Origin: Eledone cirrhosa
Taxonomy: Eukaryota > Mollusca > Cephalopoda > Octopoda > Eledonidae
Direction of reading: 5' to 3'
DNA: 64,000 nucleotides
Assembly: GCA_964016885.1 (NCBI GenBank)
Contig: OZ024742.1
Location: forward strand, 357,735,587 to 357,799,586
Shown here piece after piece: positions 27,800 through 40,076 of the stretch. Within the stretch, counting starts at the first letter, position 1; each line of letters begins with the position of its first letter. The notes below the pieces were generated by a model. The model worked only from the letters and a program-made list of their open reading frames with translations, was not told where the DNA came from and ran no database searches. Made by a program: the position numbers and the translations under genes.

Positions 27800-28206
27800 C
27801 ATCAATTAGTAACTGGAGGTATTTTGTATTGGAAAACCTTGATCCATGTGTCTAACACATGTGGGCATGCCAATAAAGTCAGAAAACAGCACAGCTCCCA
27901 TGACTTTCGGAAACATTTTTTCACACTCAGAATTGTTGAAGCATGGTACAAGCTACCTGCATCAGTTGTTAGCTGCTGGGACACTGCATCCTTTAAAACC
28001 ACCATGCTTCCTGAGATTCGGCAACGCTAAACCCTAAACCTGATGTCTCCCCTACATACAACACACACATGTATATCATGACTCGTACACTGTTAATTTT
28101 CCTGACATTTGTACATTATTCTATGTACCATACATGCACCTTTGATGAGTTGTAGTGCACCTGAGCACTGTACACAATAATTTCATTATTATTATTATTA
28201 TTATTT
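27800..28206 (+). mobile_element. CR1/L2-type LINE, 5'-truncated copy, plus strand
   Basis: It matches the last 400 bases of the minus-strand element at 6396-9806. The protein reads HVSNTCGHANKVRKQHSSHD, FRKHFFTLRIVEAWYKLPAS, SFKTTMLPEIRQR and stops at 28028-28030. The UTR ends TGCACCTGAGCACTGTACAC then AATAATTTC(ATT)n. The two copies differ at roughly one base in ten, and in this one the last 60 codons are still open. It gives an independent check on the 3' end of the family. Confidence 0.85.
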
Positions 28207-28370
28207 CATATTCTGAACTGAATTTCAAAAGTTGATTTTAATAGATGAGCCCATAGCAGTGGAGACTTCTGGTGTCTTTAGGCCTAGGAAGGACCAAATC
28301 CCTACTCACCACCATCGGCATGGAGTTAGCTACCCGCAGGTGTGAGCTGAAATGGGCTCTTCCAACACAT

Positions 28371-28497
28371 CTCCCTCACCAACCTCCAAAGAAACGTCTT
28401 CTCTATTCTGTCTGTTGGCGTCATAGGGCAGCCATTAAGTGGTCCTCAATTTTCTTATAGCAGTGAGAGGTGGGAGAGCGAGAGAGATGGAGGTAGG
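28371..28497 (+). repeat. Dispersed repeat, related to 25036-25190
   Basis: CTCCCTCACCAACCTCCAAA then GAAACGTCTTCTCTATTCTG and GTGAGAGGTGGGAGAGCGAG match the copy 3.3 kb upstream. The rest of 28207-28661 holds no recognised feature. Confidence 0.6.
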
Positions 28498-28661
28498 GAA
28501 TATAAAATCTATGACATTATCCTAATTGATATTATTTTGAGTAACTGATATTTAAGTACGAAGCCAGAGTAAACAGTTTCCAGCCTCTTCATTCCCATAT
28601 TCAGTCATTTCAAAGGCTTAGATGTAATTTTAAAATAAATCATTACATATTGTTTGTCTGT

Positions 28662-28873
28662 ATATGTCAAGGTGCGGTGGATTGGCAGTATCAGTAGAGC
28701 GTCAGACGCCATGCTTTGACGCATAGAGTTACGACCCTTTCCATTCTGAGTTCAAATCCTGCCGAGTTTAACTTTACCTTTCATCCTTACAGGGTTGATA
28801 AAATAAAGTACCAGTAATGTACTGGGTATTTCATGGCCTTGTGCCAAAAGTAGAAAAAAATGATATGTCAAGG
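28662..28873 (+). mobile_element. tRNA-derived SINE, full length, 11-base target duplication
   Basis: ATATGTCAAGG flanks the element (28662-28672 and 28863-28873, identical). The body runs from TGCGGTGGATTGGCAGTATC (A-box region) through the B box GTTCAAATCC (28750-28759) and GATAAAATAAAGTACCAGTA to TTGTGCCAAAAGTAGAAAAA. It is the only full-length copy on the plus strand and defines the family together with 26033-26218. Confidence 0.92.
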
Positions 28874-29083
28874 AGTAAAAAGCTTGTTTATATCCAGTTG
28901 CTGTTGGAAAGTATATCAGTAATGAGAGCTGCAGAGTGAAAGAAAGTGACAGATTTATTAAGTTTTTTAAAAACATTAAAAAAATAACCCCATAAGTCCC
29001 TACATTTTGAAAAGTTTCTGTAAGACATCATTGTTTAAGCTGCTGAAAGGAGGGTTTGAGGACTTTCTCAGGAATAAGTGGGT

Positions 29084-29162
29084 GAAGAAGAAGAAGAAGA
29101 AGTAGGAGAAGGAGAAGAAGAAGAAGGAGAAGGAGAAGGAGAAGAAGAAGAAGAAGAAGAAG
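29084..29162 (+). repeat. (GAA)n / (GGAGAA)n microsatellite
   Basis: About 26 purine triplets, mainly GAA with some GGA, all on the plus strand. Such purine-only tracts can form triplex DNA. It lies 190 bases before the start of the great 42-base array; the sequence between (29163-29353) is unremarkable. Confidence 0.9.
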
Positions 29163-32100
29163 CTTCATGCATCATATAGACAGCCAGTGCTCACCTCATA
29201 AATTCTAACCAGCTCTTTTGGTCTCTTATCCTAAAGATCTCTATCAACTTTTCAAAATCTTCTTTTTCCCAACACACTTCAATGAGGAGAAGTTTCTACA
29301 AAGCTCATGAAGGACCCAAAATGAAATACTGCTCTCAAATCTGCTGTTACGAAGAGAGATGTGGTGGCCGTCATCCTTGTCCTAGAGTGTTGTGAGAGAG
29401 AGAGATGTAGTGGCTGTCATCCTTGCCCTAGAGTGTTGTGAGAGAGATGTGGTGGCTGTCATCCTTGTCTTATAGTGTTGTGTGAGAGATGTGGTGGCTG
29501 TCATCCTTGTCCTATAGTGTTGTGTGAGAGATGTGGTGGCTGTCATCCTTGTCCTAGAGTGTTGTGTGAGAGATGTGGTGGTTGTCATCCTTGTCCTAGA
29601 GTGTTGTGACAGAGAGAGAGATGTGGTGGCTGTCATCCTTGTCCTAGAGTGTTGTGTGAGAGATGTGGTGGCTGTAATCGTTGTCCTATAGTGTTGTGAC
29701 AGAGATGTGGTGGCTGTCATCCTTGTCCTATAGTGTTGTGACAGAGATGTGGTGGCTGTCATCCTTGTTCTAGAGTGTTGTGACAGGGATGTGGTGGCTG
29801 TCATCCTTGTCCTATAGTGTTGTGACAGGGATGTGGTGGCTGTCATCCTTGTCCTAGAGTGTTGTGAGAGAGATCTGGTGGCTGTCATCCTTGTCCTATA
29901 GTGTTGTGAGAGAGAGATGTGGTGGCTGTCATCCTTGTCCTAGAGTGTTGTGTGAGAGATGTGGTGGCTGTCATCCTTGTCCTAGAGTGTTGGGAGCGAG
30001 AGATGTGGTGGCTGTCATCCTTGTCCTATAGTGTTGTGACAGAGATGTGGTGGCTGTCATCCTTGTCCTAGAGTGTTGTGAGAGAGATGTGGTGGCTGTC
30101 ATCCTTGTCCTAGAGTGTTGTGAGAGAGATGTGGTGGCTGTCATCCTTGTCCTAGAGTGTTCTGAGAGAGATGTGGTGGCTGTCATCCTTGTCCTATAGT
30201 GTTGTGACAGAGATGTGGTGGCTGTCATCCTTGTCCTAGAGTGTTGTGAGAGAGATGTGGTGGCTGTCATCCTTGTCCTAGAGTGTTGTGAGAGAGATCT
30301 GGTGGCTGTCATCCTTGTCCTAGAGTGTTGTGACAGGGATGTGGTGGCTGTCATCCTTGTTCTAGAGTGTTGTGACAGGGATGTGGTGGCTGTCATCCTT
30401 GTCCTATAGTGTTGTGAGAGAGATGTGGTGGCTGTCATCCTTGTCCTATAGTGTTGTGACAGGGATGTGGTGGCTGTCATCCTTGTCCTAGAGTGTTGTG
30501 AGAGAGATCTGGTGGCTGTCATCCTTGTCCTATAGTGTTGTGAGAGAGAGATGTGGTGGCTGTCATCCTTGTCCTAGAGTGTTGTGTGAGAGATGTGGTG
30601 GCTGTCATCCTTGTCCTAGAGTGTTGTGAGCGAGAGATGTGGTGGCTGTCATCCTTGTCCTATAGTGTTGTGACAGAGATGTGGTGGCTGTCATCCTTGT
30701 CCTAGAGTGTTGTGAGAGAGATGTGGTGGCTGTCATCCTTGTCCTAGAGTGTTGTGAGAGAGATGTGGTGGCTGTCATCCTTGTCCTAGAGTGTTGTGAC
30801 AGAGATGTGGTGGCTGTCATCCTTGTCCTAGAGTGTTGTGAGAGAGATGTGGTGGCTGTCATCCTTGTCCTAGAGTGTTCTGAGAGAGATGTGGTGGCTG
30901 TCATCCTTGTCATATAGTGTTGTGAGCGAGAGATGTGGTGGCTGTCATCCTTGTCCTATAGTGTTGTGACAGAGATGTGGTGGCTGTCATCCTTGTCCTA
31001 GAGTGTTCTGAGAGAGATGTGGTGGCTGTCATCCTTGTCCTAGAGTGTTGTGAGCGAGAGATGTGGTGGCTGTCATCCTTGTCCTATAGTGTTGTGACAG
31101 AGATGTGGTGGCTGTCATCCTTGTCCTAGAGTGTTGTGAGAGAGATGTGGTGGCTGTCATCCTTGTCCTAGAGTGTTCTGAGAGAGATGTGGTGGCTGTC
31201 ATCCTTGTCATATAGTGTTGTGACAGGGATGTGGTGGCTGTCATCCTTGTCCTAGAGTGTTGTGAGAGAGATGTGGTGGCTGTCATCCTTGTCCTAGAGT
31301 GTTGTGAGAGAGATGTGGTGGCTGTCATCCTTGTCCTATAGTGTCCTGAGAGAGATGTGGTGGCTGTCATCCTTGTCCTATAGTGTTGTGAGAGGGATGT
31401 GGTGGCTGTCATCCTTGTCCTAGTGTTGTGAGAGATATGTGGTGGCTGTCATCCTTGTCCTAGAGTGTTGTGACAGATGTGGGGGCTGTCTTCCTTGTCC
31501 TATTGTGTTGTGAGAGAGAGAGAGATGTGGTGGCTGTCATCCTTGTCCTAGACTGTTGTGAGAGAGAGAGATGTGGTGGCTGTCATCCTTGTCCTATAGT
31601 GTAGTGAGAGAGAGAGATGTAGTGGCTGTTATCCTTGTCCTATAGTGTTGTGATAGAGAGAGATGTAGTGGCTGTTATCCTTGTCCTATAGTGTTGTGTG
31701 AGAGATGTGGTGGCTGTCATCCTTGTACTAGAGTGTTGTGAGAGAGAGAAGTGGTGTCTGTCATCCATGTCCTATAATGTTGTGTGAGAGATGTGGTGGC
31801 TGTCATCCTTGTACTAGAGTGGTGTGACAGAGATGTGTGGGCTGTCATCCTTGTCCTAGAGTGTTGTGAGAGAGAGAGATGTGGTGGCTATTATCCTTGT
31901 CATAGAGTGTTGTGAGAGAGATGTGTGGGCTGTCATCCTTGTCCTATAGTGTTGTGTGAGAGAGATGTGGTGGCTATTATCCTTGTCCTAGAGTGTTGTG
32001 AGAGAGATGTGGTGGCTGTCATCCTTGTCCTATAGTGTTGTGAGAGAGAGAGATGTGCTGGCTGTCGTCCTTCTCCTATAGTGTTGTGAGAGAGAGAGAT

Positions 32101-32589
32101 GTGGTGGCTGTCATCCTTGACCTATAGTGTTGTGTGAGAGAGATGTGGTGGCTGTTGTCCATGTCCTATAGTGTTGTGAGAGAGAGAGATGTGGTGGCTG
32201 TCATGCTTGTCCTATAGTGTTGTGTGCGAGATGAGGTGGCTGTCATCCTTGTCCTAGAGTGTTGTGTGAGAGATGTGGTGGCCGTCATCCTTGTCCCAGA
32301 GTGTGGTGTGAGAGATGTGGTGGCTGTCATCCTTGTCCTATAGTGTTGTGTGATAGATGTGGTGGCTGTCATCCTTGTCCTAGAGTGTTGTGAGAGAGAT
32401 GTGGTGGCTGTCATCCTTGTCCTAGAGTGTTGTGAGAGAGATGTGGTGGCTGTCATCCTTGTCCTAGAGTGTTGTGAGAGAGATGTGGTGGCCGTCATCC
32501 TTTTCCTAGAGTGTTGTGAGAGAGATGTGGTGGCTGTCATCCTTGTCCTAGAGTTTGGTGTGAGAGATGTGGTGGCTGTCATCCTTGTC

Positions 32590-35500
32590 CTATAGTGTTG
32601 TGAGAGATGTGGTGGCTGTCATCCTCGTCCTATTGTGTTGAGAGAGAGATGTAGTGACTGTCATCCTTGTCCTAGAGTGTTGAGAGAGAGATGTGGTGGC
32701 TGTCATCCTTGTCCTATAGTGTTGTGTGAGAGATGTGGTGGCTGTCATCCTTGTCCTAGAGTGTGGTGTGAGAGATGTGGTGGCTGTCATCCTTGTCCTA
32801 TAGTGTTGTGTGAGAGATGTGGTGGCTGTCATCCTTGTCCTAGAGTGTTGTGAGAGAGATGTGGTGGCTGTCATCCTTGTCCTATAGTGTTGTGAGAGAG
32901 ATGTGGTGGCTGTCATCCTTGTACTATAGTGTTGTGTGAGAGATGTGGTGGCCGTCATCCTTGTCCTAGAGTGTTGTGAGAGGGATGTGGTGGCTGTCAT
33001 CCTTGTCCTAGAGTGTGGTGTGAGAGATGTGGTGGCTGTCATCCTTGTCCTATAGTGTTGTGAGAGAGAGAGATGTGCTGGCTGTCGTCCTTCTCCTATA
33101 GTGTTGTGTGAGAGAGATATGGTGGCTGTTGTCCATGTCCTATAGTGTTGTGAGAGAGAGAGATGTGGTGGCTGTCATCCTTGTCCTATAGTGTTGTGAG
33201 AGAGAGAGATGTGGTGGCTGTCATCCTTGTCCTATAATGTTGTGAGAGAGAGAGATGTGGTGGCTGTCATCGTTGTCTATAGTGTTGAGAGAGAGATGTG
33301 GTGGCTGTCATCCTTGTCCTATAATGTTGTGAGAGAGAGAGATGTGGTGGCTGTCTTCGTTTTCCTAGAGTGTTGTGAGAGAGAGAGATGTGGTGGCTGT
33401 CATCCTTGTCCTATAGTGTTGAGAGAGAGATGTGGTGGCTGTCATCCTTGTCCTATAATGTTGTGAGAGAGAGAGATGTGGTGGCTGTCATCGTTGTCCT
33501 AGAGTGTTGTGAGAGATAGAGAGATGTGGTGGCCGTCATCCTTGTCCTGGAGTGTTTTGTGAGAGATGTGGTGGCTGTCATCCTTGTCCTAGAGTGTTGT
33601 GAGAGAGATGTGGGGGCCGTCATCCTTGTCCTAGAGTGTGGTGTGAGAGATGTGGTGGCTGTCATCCTTGTCCTAGAGTGTTGTGAGAGAGATGTGGTGG
33701 CCGTCATCCTTGTCCTAGAGTTTTGTGAGAGAGATGTGGTTGCTGTCATCCTTGTCCTATAGTGTTGTGAGAGAGATGTGGTGGCTGTCATCCTTGTCCT
33801 AGAGTGTTGTGAGAGATATGTGGTGGCTGTCATCCTTGTCCTATAGTGTTGTGACAGAGATGTGGTTGCTGTCATCCTTGTCCTAGAGTGTTGTGAGAGA
33901 GATGTGGTGGCGGTCATCCTTGTCCTAGAGTGTTGTGAGAGAGATGTGGTGGCTGTCATCCTTGTCCTAGAGTGTTGTGAGAGAGATGTGGTGGCCGTCA
34001 TCCTTGTCCTAGAGTGTTGTGAGAGAGATGTGGTGGCTGTCATCCTTGTCCTAGAGTGTGGTGTGAGAGATGTGGTGGCTGTCATCCTTGTCCTATAGTG
34101 TTGTGTGAGAGATGTGGTGGCTGTCATCCTTGTCCTAGAGTTTTGTGAGAGAGATGTGGTGGCTGTTATCCTTGTCCTATAGTGTTGAAAGAGAGATGTG
34201 GTGGCCGTCATCCTTGTTCTAGAGTGTTGTCAGAGAGATGTTGTGGCTGTCATCCTTGTCCTATAGTGTTGAGAGAGATGTGGTGGCTGTCATCCTTGTC
34301 CTAGATTGTTGTGTGAGAGATGTGGTGGCCGTCATCCTTGTCCTAGAGTGTTGTGAGAGAGATGTGGTGGCTGTCATCCTTGTCCTATAGTGTTGTGTGA
34401 GAGATGTGGTGGCTGTCATCCTTGTCCTATAGTGTTGTGTGAGAGATGTGGTGGCTGTCATCCTTGTCCTATAGTGTTGAGAGAGAGATGTGGTGGCTGT
34501 CATCCTTGTCCTATAGTGTGTATGAGAGATGTGGTGGCCGTCATCCTTGTCCTAGAGTGTTGTGAGAGAGATGTGGTGGCTGTCATCCTTGTCCTAGAGT
34601 GTGGTGTGAAAGATGTGGTGGCTGTCATCCTTGTCCTATAGTGTTGTGTGAGAGATGTGGTGGCTGTCATCCTTGTCCTAGAGTGTTGTGAGAGAGAGAG
34701 ATGTGGTGGCTGTCATCCTTGTCCTATATGTATTGTGAGAGAGATGTGGTGGCTGTCATCCTTGTCCTAGAGTGTTGTGTGAGAGATGTGGTGGCCGTCA
34801 TCCTTGTCCTATAGTGTTGTGAGAGATGTGGTGGCTGTCATCCTCGTCCTATTGTGTTGAGAGAGAGATGTAGTGACTGTCATCCTTGTCCTAGAATGTT
34901 GTGAGAGAGATGTGGTGGCTGTCATCCTTGTCCTATAGTGTTGTGTGAGAGATGTGGTGGCTGTCATCCTTGTCCTAGAGTGTGGTGTGAGAGATGTGGT
35001 GGCTGTCATCCTTGTCCTATAGTGTTGTGTGAGAGATGTGGTGGCTGTCATCCTTGTCCTAGAGTGTTGTGAGAGAGATGTGGGGGCTGTCATCCTTGTC
35101 CTATAGTGTTGTGAGAGAGATGTGGTGGCTGTCATCCTTGTACTATAGTGTTGTGTGAGAGATGTGGTGGCCGTCATCCTTGTCCTAGAGTGTTGTGAGA
35201 GAGATGTGGTGGCTGTCATCCTTGTCCTAGAGTGTGGTGTAAGAGATGTGGTGGCTGTCATCCTTGTCCTATAGTGTTGTGAGAGAGAGAGATGTGCTGG
35301 CTGTCGTCCTTCTCCTATAGTGTTGTGTGAGAGAGATGTGGTGGCTGTTGTCCATGTCCTATAGTGTTGTGAGAGAGAGATGTGGTGGCTGTCATCCTTG
35401 TCCTATAGTGTTGTGAGAGAGAGAGATGTGGTGGCTGTCATCCTTGTCCTATAATGTTGTGAGAGAGAGAGATGTGGTGGCTGTCATCGTTGTCTATAGT

Positions 35501-36960
35501 GTTGAGAGAGAGATGTGGTGGCTGTCATCCTTGTCCTATAATGTTGTGAGAGAGAGAGATGTGGTGGCTGTCTTCGTTGTCCTAGAGTGTTGTGAGAGAG
35601 AGAGATGTGGTGGCTGTCATCCTTGTCCTATAGTGTTGAGAGAGAGATGTGGTGGCTGTCATCCTTGTCCTATAATGTTGTGAGAGAGAGAGATGTGGTG
35701 GCTGTCATCGTTGTCCTAGAGTGTTGTGAGAGATAGAGAGATGTGGTGGCCGTCATCCTTGTCCTGGAGTGTTTTGTGAGAGATGTGGTGGCTGTCATCC
35801 TTGTCCTAGAGTGTTGTGAGAGAGATGTGGGGGCCGTCATCCTTGTCCTAGAGTGTGGTGTGAGAGATGTGGTGGCTGTCATCCTTGTCCTAGAGTGTTG
35901 TGAGAGAGATGTGGTGGCTGTCATCCTTGTCCTAGAGTTTTGTGAGAGAGATGTGGTTGCTGTCATCCTTGTCCTATAGTGTTGTGAGAGAGATGTGGTG
36001 GCTGTCATCCTTGTCCTAGAGTGTTGTGAGAGATATGTGGTGGCTGTCATCCTTGTCCTATAGTGTTGTGACAGAGATGTGGTTGCTGTCATCCTTGTCC
36101 TAGAGTGTTGTGAGAGAGATGTGGTGGCGGTCATCCTTGTCCTAGAGTGTTGTGAGAGAGATGTGGTGGCTGTCATCCTTGTCCTAGAGTGTTGTGAGAG
36201 AGATGTGGTGGCCGTCATCCTTGTCCTAGAGTGTTGTGAGAGAGATGTGGTGGCTGTCATCCTTGTCCTAGAGTGTGGTGTGAGAGATGTGGTGGCTGTC
36301 ATCCTTGTCCTATAGTGTTGTGTGAGAGATGTGGTGGCTGTCATCCTTGTCCTAGAGTTTTGTGAGAGAGATGTGGTGGCTGTTATCCTTGTCCTATAGT
36401 GTTGAAAGAGAGATGTGGTGGCCGTCATCCTTGTTCTAGAGTGTTGTCAGAGAGATGTTGTGGCTGTCATCCTTGTCCTATAGTGTTGAGAGAGAGATGT
36501 GGTGGCTGTCATCCTTGTCCTAGATTGTTGTGTGAGAGATGTGGTGGCCGTCATCCTTGTCCTAGAATGTTGTGAGAGAGATGTGGTGGCTGTCATCCTT
36601 GTCCTATAGTGTTGTGTGAGAGATGTGGTGGCTGTCATCCTTGTCCTATAGTGTTGTGTGAGAGATGTGGTGGCTGTCATCCTTGTCCTATAGTGTTGAG
36701 AGAGAGATGTGGTGGCTGTCATCCTTGTCCTATAGTGTGTGTGAGAGATGTGGTGGCCGTCATCCTTGTCCTAGAGTGTTGTGAGAGAGATGTGGTGGCT
36801 GTCATCCTTGTCCTAGAGTGTGGTGTGAGAGATGTGGTGGCTGTCATCCTTGTCCTATAGTGTTGTGTGAGAGATGTGGTGGCTGTCATCCTTGTCCTAG
36901 AGTGTTGTGAGAGAGAGAGATGTGGTGGCTGTCATCCTTGTCCTATATGTGTTGTGAGAG
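32590..36960 (+). repeat. Tandem higher-order duplication, about 2.22 kb
   Basis: The block 32590-34808 is repeated at 34809-36960 with an offset of 2217-2219 bases. Variant order is preserved unit by unit, including rare landmarks such as TGTGCTGGCTGTCGTCCTTC (33073 and 35292) and TCGTTGTCTATAG (33270 and 35488). Differences are a few substitutions and a two-base GA indel at 34270 against 36487. Confidence 0.85.
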
Positions 36961-39900
36961 AGATGTGGTGGCTGTCATCCTTGTCCTAGAGTGTTGTGAG
37001 AGATATGTGGTGGCTGTCATCCTTGTCCTATAGTGTTGTGACAGAGATGTGGTTGCTGTCATCCCTGTCCTAGAGTGTTGTGAGAGAGATGTGGTGGCTG
37101 TCATCCTTGTCCTATAGTGTTGTGAGAGAGATGTGGTGGCTGTCATCCTTGTCCTAGAGTGTTGTGAGAGAGATGTGGTGGCTGTCATCCTTGTCCTATA
37201 GTGTTGTGTGAGAGATGTGGTGGCTGTCATCCTTGTCCTAGAGTGTTGTGAGAGAGATGTGGTGGCCGTCATCCTTGTCCTAGAGTGTTGTGAGAGAGAT
37301 GTGGTGGCTGTCATCCTTGTCCTAGAGTGTTGTGAGAGAGAGAGAGATGTGGTGGCTGTCACCCTTGTCCTAGAGTGTTGTTACAGAGATGTGGTGGCTG
37401 TCATCCATGTCCTAGAGTGTTGGTGTGAGAGATGTGGTGGCTGTCATCCTTGTCCTATAGTGTTGTGACAGAGATGTGGTGGCCGTCATCCTTGTCCTAG
37501 AGTGTTGTGTGAGAGATGTGGTGGCTGTCATCCTTGTCCTATAGTGTTGAGAGAGAGATGTGGTGGCTGTAATGCTTGTCCTATAGTGTTGTGTGAGAGA
37601 CGTGGTGGCTGTCATCCTTGTCCTAGAGTGTTGTGTGAGAGATGTGGTGGCTGTCATCCTTGTCCTAGAGTGTTGTGTGAGAGAGGTGGTGGCCGTCATC
37701 CTTGTCCTAGAGTGTTGTGAGAGAGATGTGGTGGCTGTCATCCTTGTCCTATAGTGTTGAGAGAGAGATGTGGTGGCCGTCATCCTTGTCCTAGAGTGTT
37801 GTGAGAGAGATGTTGTGGCTGTCATCCTTGTCCTATAGTGTTGAGAGAGAGATGTGGTGGCTGTCATCCTTGTCCTAGAGTGTTGTGTGAGAGATGTGGT
37901 GGCCGTCATCCTTGTCCCAGAGTGTGGTGTGAGAGATGTGGTGGCTGTCATCCTTGTCCTATAGTGTTGTGTGAGAGATGTGGTGGCTGTCATCCTTGTC
38001 CTATAGTGTTGAGAGAGAGATGTGGTGGCTGTCATCCTTGTCCTATAGTGTTGTGTGAGAGATGTGGTGGCCGTCATCCTTGTCCTAGAGTGTTTTGAGA
38101 GAGATGTGGTGGCTGTCATCCTTGTCCTATAGTGTTGAGAGAGAGATGTGGTGGCTGTAATGCTTGTCCTATAGTGTTGTGAGAGATATGTGGTGGCTGT
38201 CATCCTTGTCCTATAGTGTTGTGACAGAGATTTGGTTGCTGTCATCCCTGTCCTAGAGTGTTGTGAGAGAGATGTGGTGGCTGTCATCCTTGTCCTATAG
38301 TGTTGTGAGAGAGATGTGGTGGCTGTCATCCTTGTCCTAGAGTGTTCTGAGAGAGATGTGGTGGCTGTCATCCTTGTCCTAGAGTGTGGTGTGAGAGATG
38401 TGGTGGCTGTCATCCTTGTCCTATAGTGTTGTGTGAGAGATGTGGTGGCTGTCATCCTTGTCCTAGAGTGTTGTGAGAGAGAGAGATGTGGTGGCTGTCA
38501 TCCTTGTCCTATATGTGTTGTGAGAGAGATGTGGTGGCTGTCATCCTTGTCCTAGAGTGTTGTGAGAGATATGTGGTGGCTGTCATCCTTGTCCTATAGT
38601 GTTGTGACAGAGATGTGGTTGCTGTCATCCCTGTCCTAGAGTGTTGTGAGAGAGATGTGGTGGCTGTCATCCTTGTCCTATAATGTTGTGAGAGAGATGT
38701 GGTGGCTGTCATCCTTGTCCTAGAGTGTTGTGAGAGAGATGTGGTGGCTGTCATCCTTGTCCTATAGTGTTGTGTGAGAGATGTGGTGGCTGTCATCCTT
38801 GTCCTAGAGTGTTGTGAGAGAGATGTGGTGGCCGTCATCCTTGTCCTAGAGTGTTGTGAGAGAGATGTGGTGGCTGTCATCCTTGTCCTAGAGTGTTGTG
38901 AGAGAGAGAGAGATGTGGTGGCTGTCACCCTTGTCCTAGAGTGTTGTTACAGAGATGTGGTGGCTGTCATCCATGTCCTAGAGTGTTGGTGTGAGAGATG
39001 TGGTGGCTGTCATCCTTGTCCTATAGTGTTGTGACAGAGATGTGGTGGCCGTCATCCTTGTCCTAGAGTGTTGTGTGAGAGATGTGGTGGCTGTCATCCT
39101 TGTCCTATAGTGTTGAGAGAGAGATGTGGTGGCTGTAATGCTTGTCCTATAGTGTTGTGTGAGAGACGTGGTGGCTGTCATCCTTGTCCTAGAGTGTTGT
39201 GTGAGAGATGTGGTGGCTGTCATCCTTGTCCTAGAGTGTTGTGTGAGAGAGGTGGTGGCCGTCATCCTTGTCCTAGAGTGTTGTGAGAGAGATGTGGTGG
39301 CTGTCATCCTTGTCCTATAGTGTTGAGAGAGAGATGTGGTGGCCGTCATCCTTGTCCTAGAGTGTTGTGAGAGAGATGTTGTGGCTGTCATCCTTGTCCT
39401 ATAGTGTTGAGAGAGAGATGTGGTGGCTGTCATCCTTGTCCTAGAGTGTTGTGTGAGAGATGTGGTGGCCGTCATCCTTGTCCCAGAGTGTGGTGTGAGA
39501 GATGTGGTGGCTGTCATCCTTGTCCTATAGTGTTGTGTGAGAGATGTGGTGGCTGTCATCCTTGTCCTATAGTGTTGAGAGAGAGATGTGGTGGCTGTCA
39601 TCCTTGTCCTATAGTGTTGTGTGAGAGATGTGGTGGCCGTCATCCTTGTCCTAGAGTGTTGTGAGAGAGATGTGGTGGCTGTCATCCTTGTCCTATAGTG
39701 TTGAGAGAGAGATGTGGTGGCTGTAATGCTTGTCCTATAGTGTTGTGTGAGAGATGTGGTGGCTGTCATCCTTGTCCTAGAGTGTTGTGTGAGAGATGTG
39801 GTGGCTGTCATCCTTGTCCTAGAGTGTGCTGTGAGAGAGTGGTGGCCGTCATCCTTGTCCTAGAGTGTTGTGAGAGAGATGTGGTGGCTGTCATCCTTGT

Positions 39901-40076
39901 CCTATAGTGTTGAGAGAGAGATGTGGTGGCCGTCATCCTAGTCCTAGAGTGTTGTGAGATAGATGTTGTGGCTGTCATCCTTGTCCTATAGTGTTGAGAG
40001 AGAGATGTGGTGGCTGTCATCCTTGTCCTAGAGTGTTGTGTGAGAGATGTGGTGGCCGTCATCCTTGTCCTAGAGT
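36945..40076 (+). repeat. Tandem higher-order duplication, about 1.57 kb
   Basis: 36945-38510 and 38511 to about 40076 share the same unit order at a constant offset of 1566 bases. Landmarks: GTCACCCTTGTCCTAGAGTG with GTTGTTACAGAG (37358 and 38924), and GTGAGAGAGGTGGTGGCCGT (37676 and 39242). Confidence 0.85.

Noticed and set aside
28673..28760. tRNA gene
   Set aside because: The A and B boxes belong to a SINE head. The sequence does not fold into a full cloverleaf with conserved anticodon arm by eye, and the same body and tail follow it in every copy.
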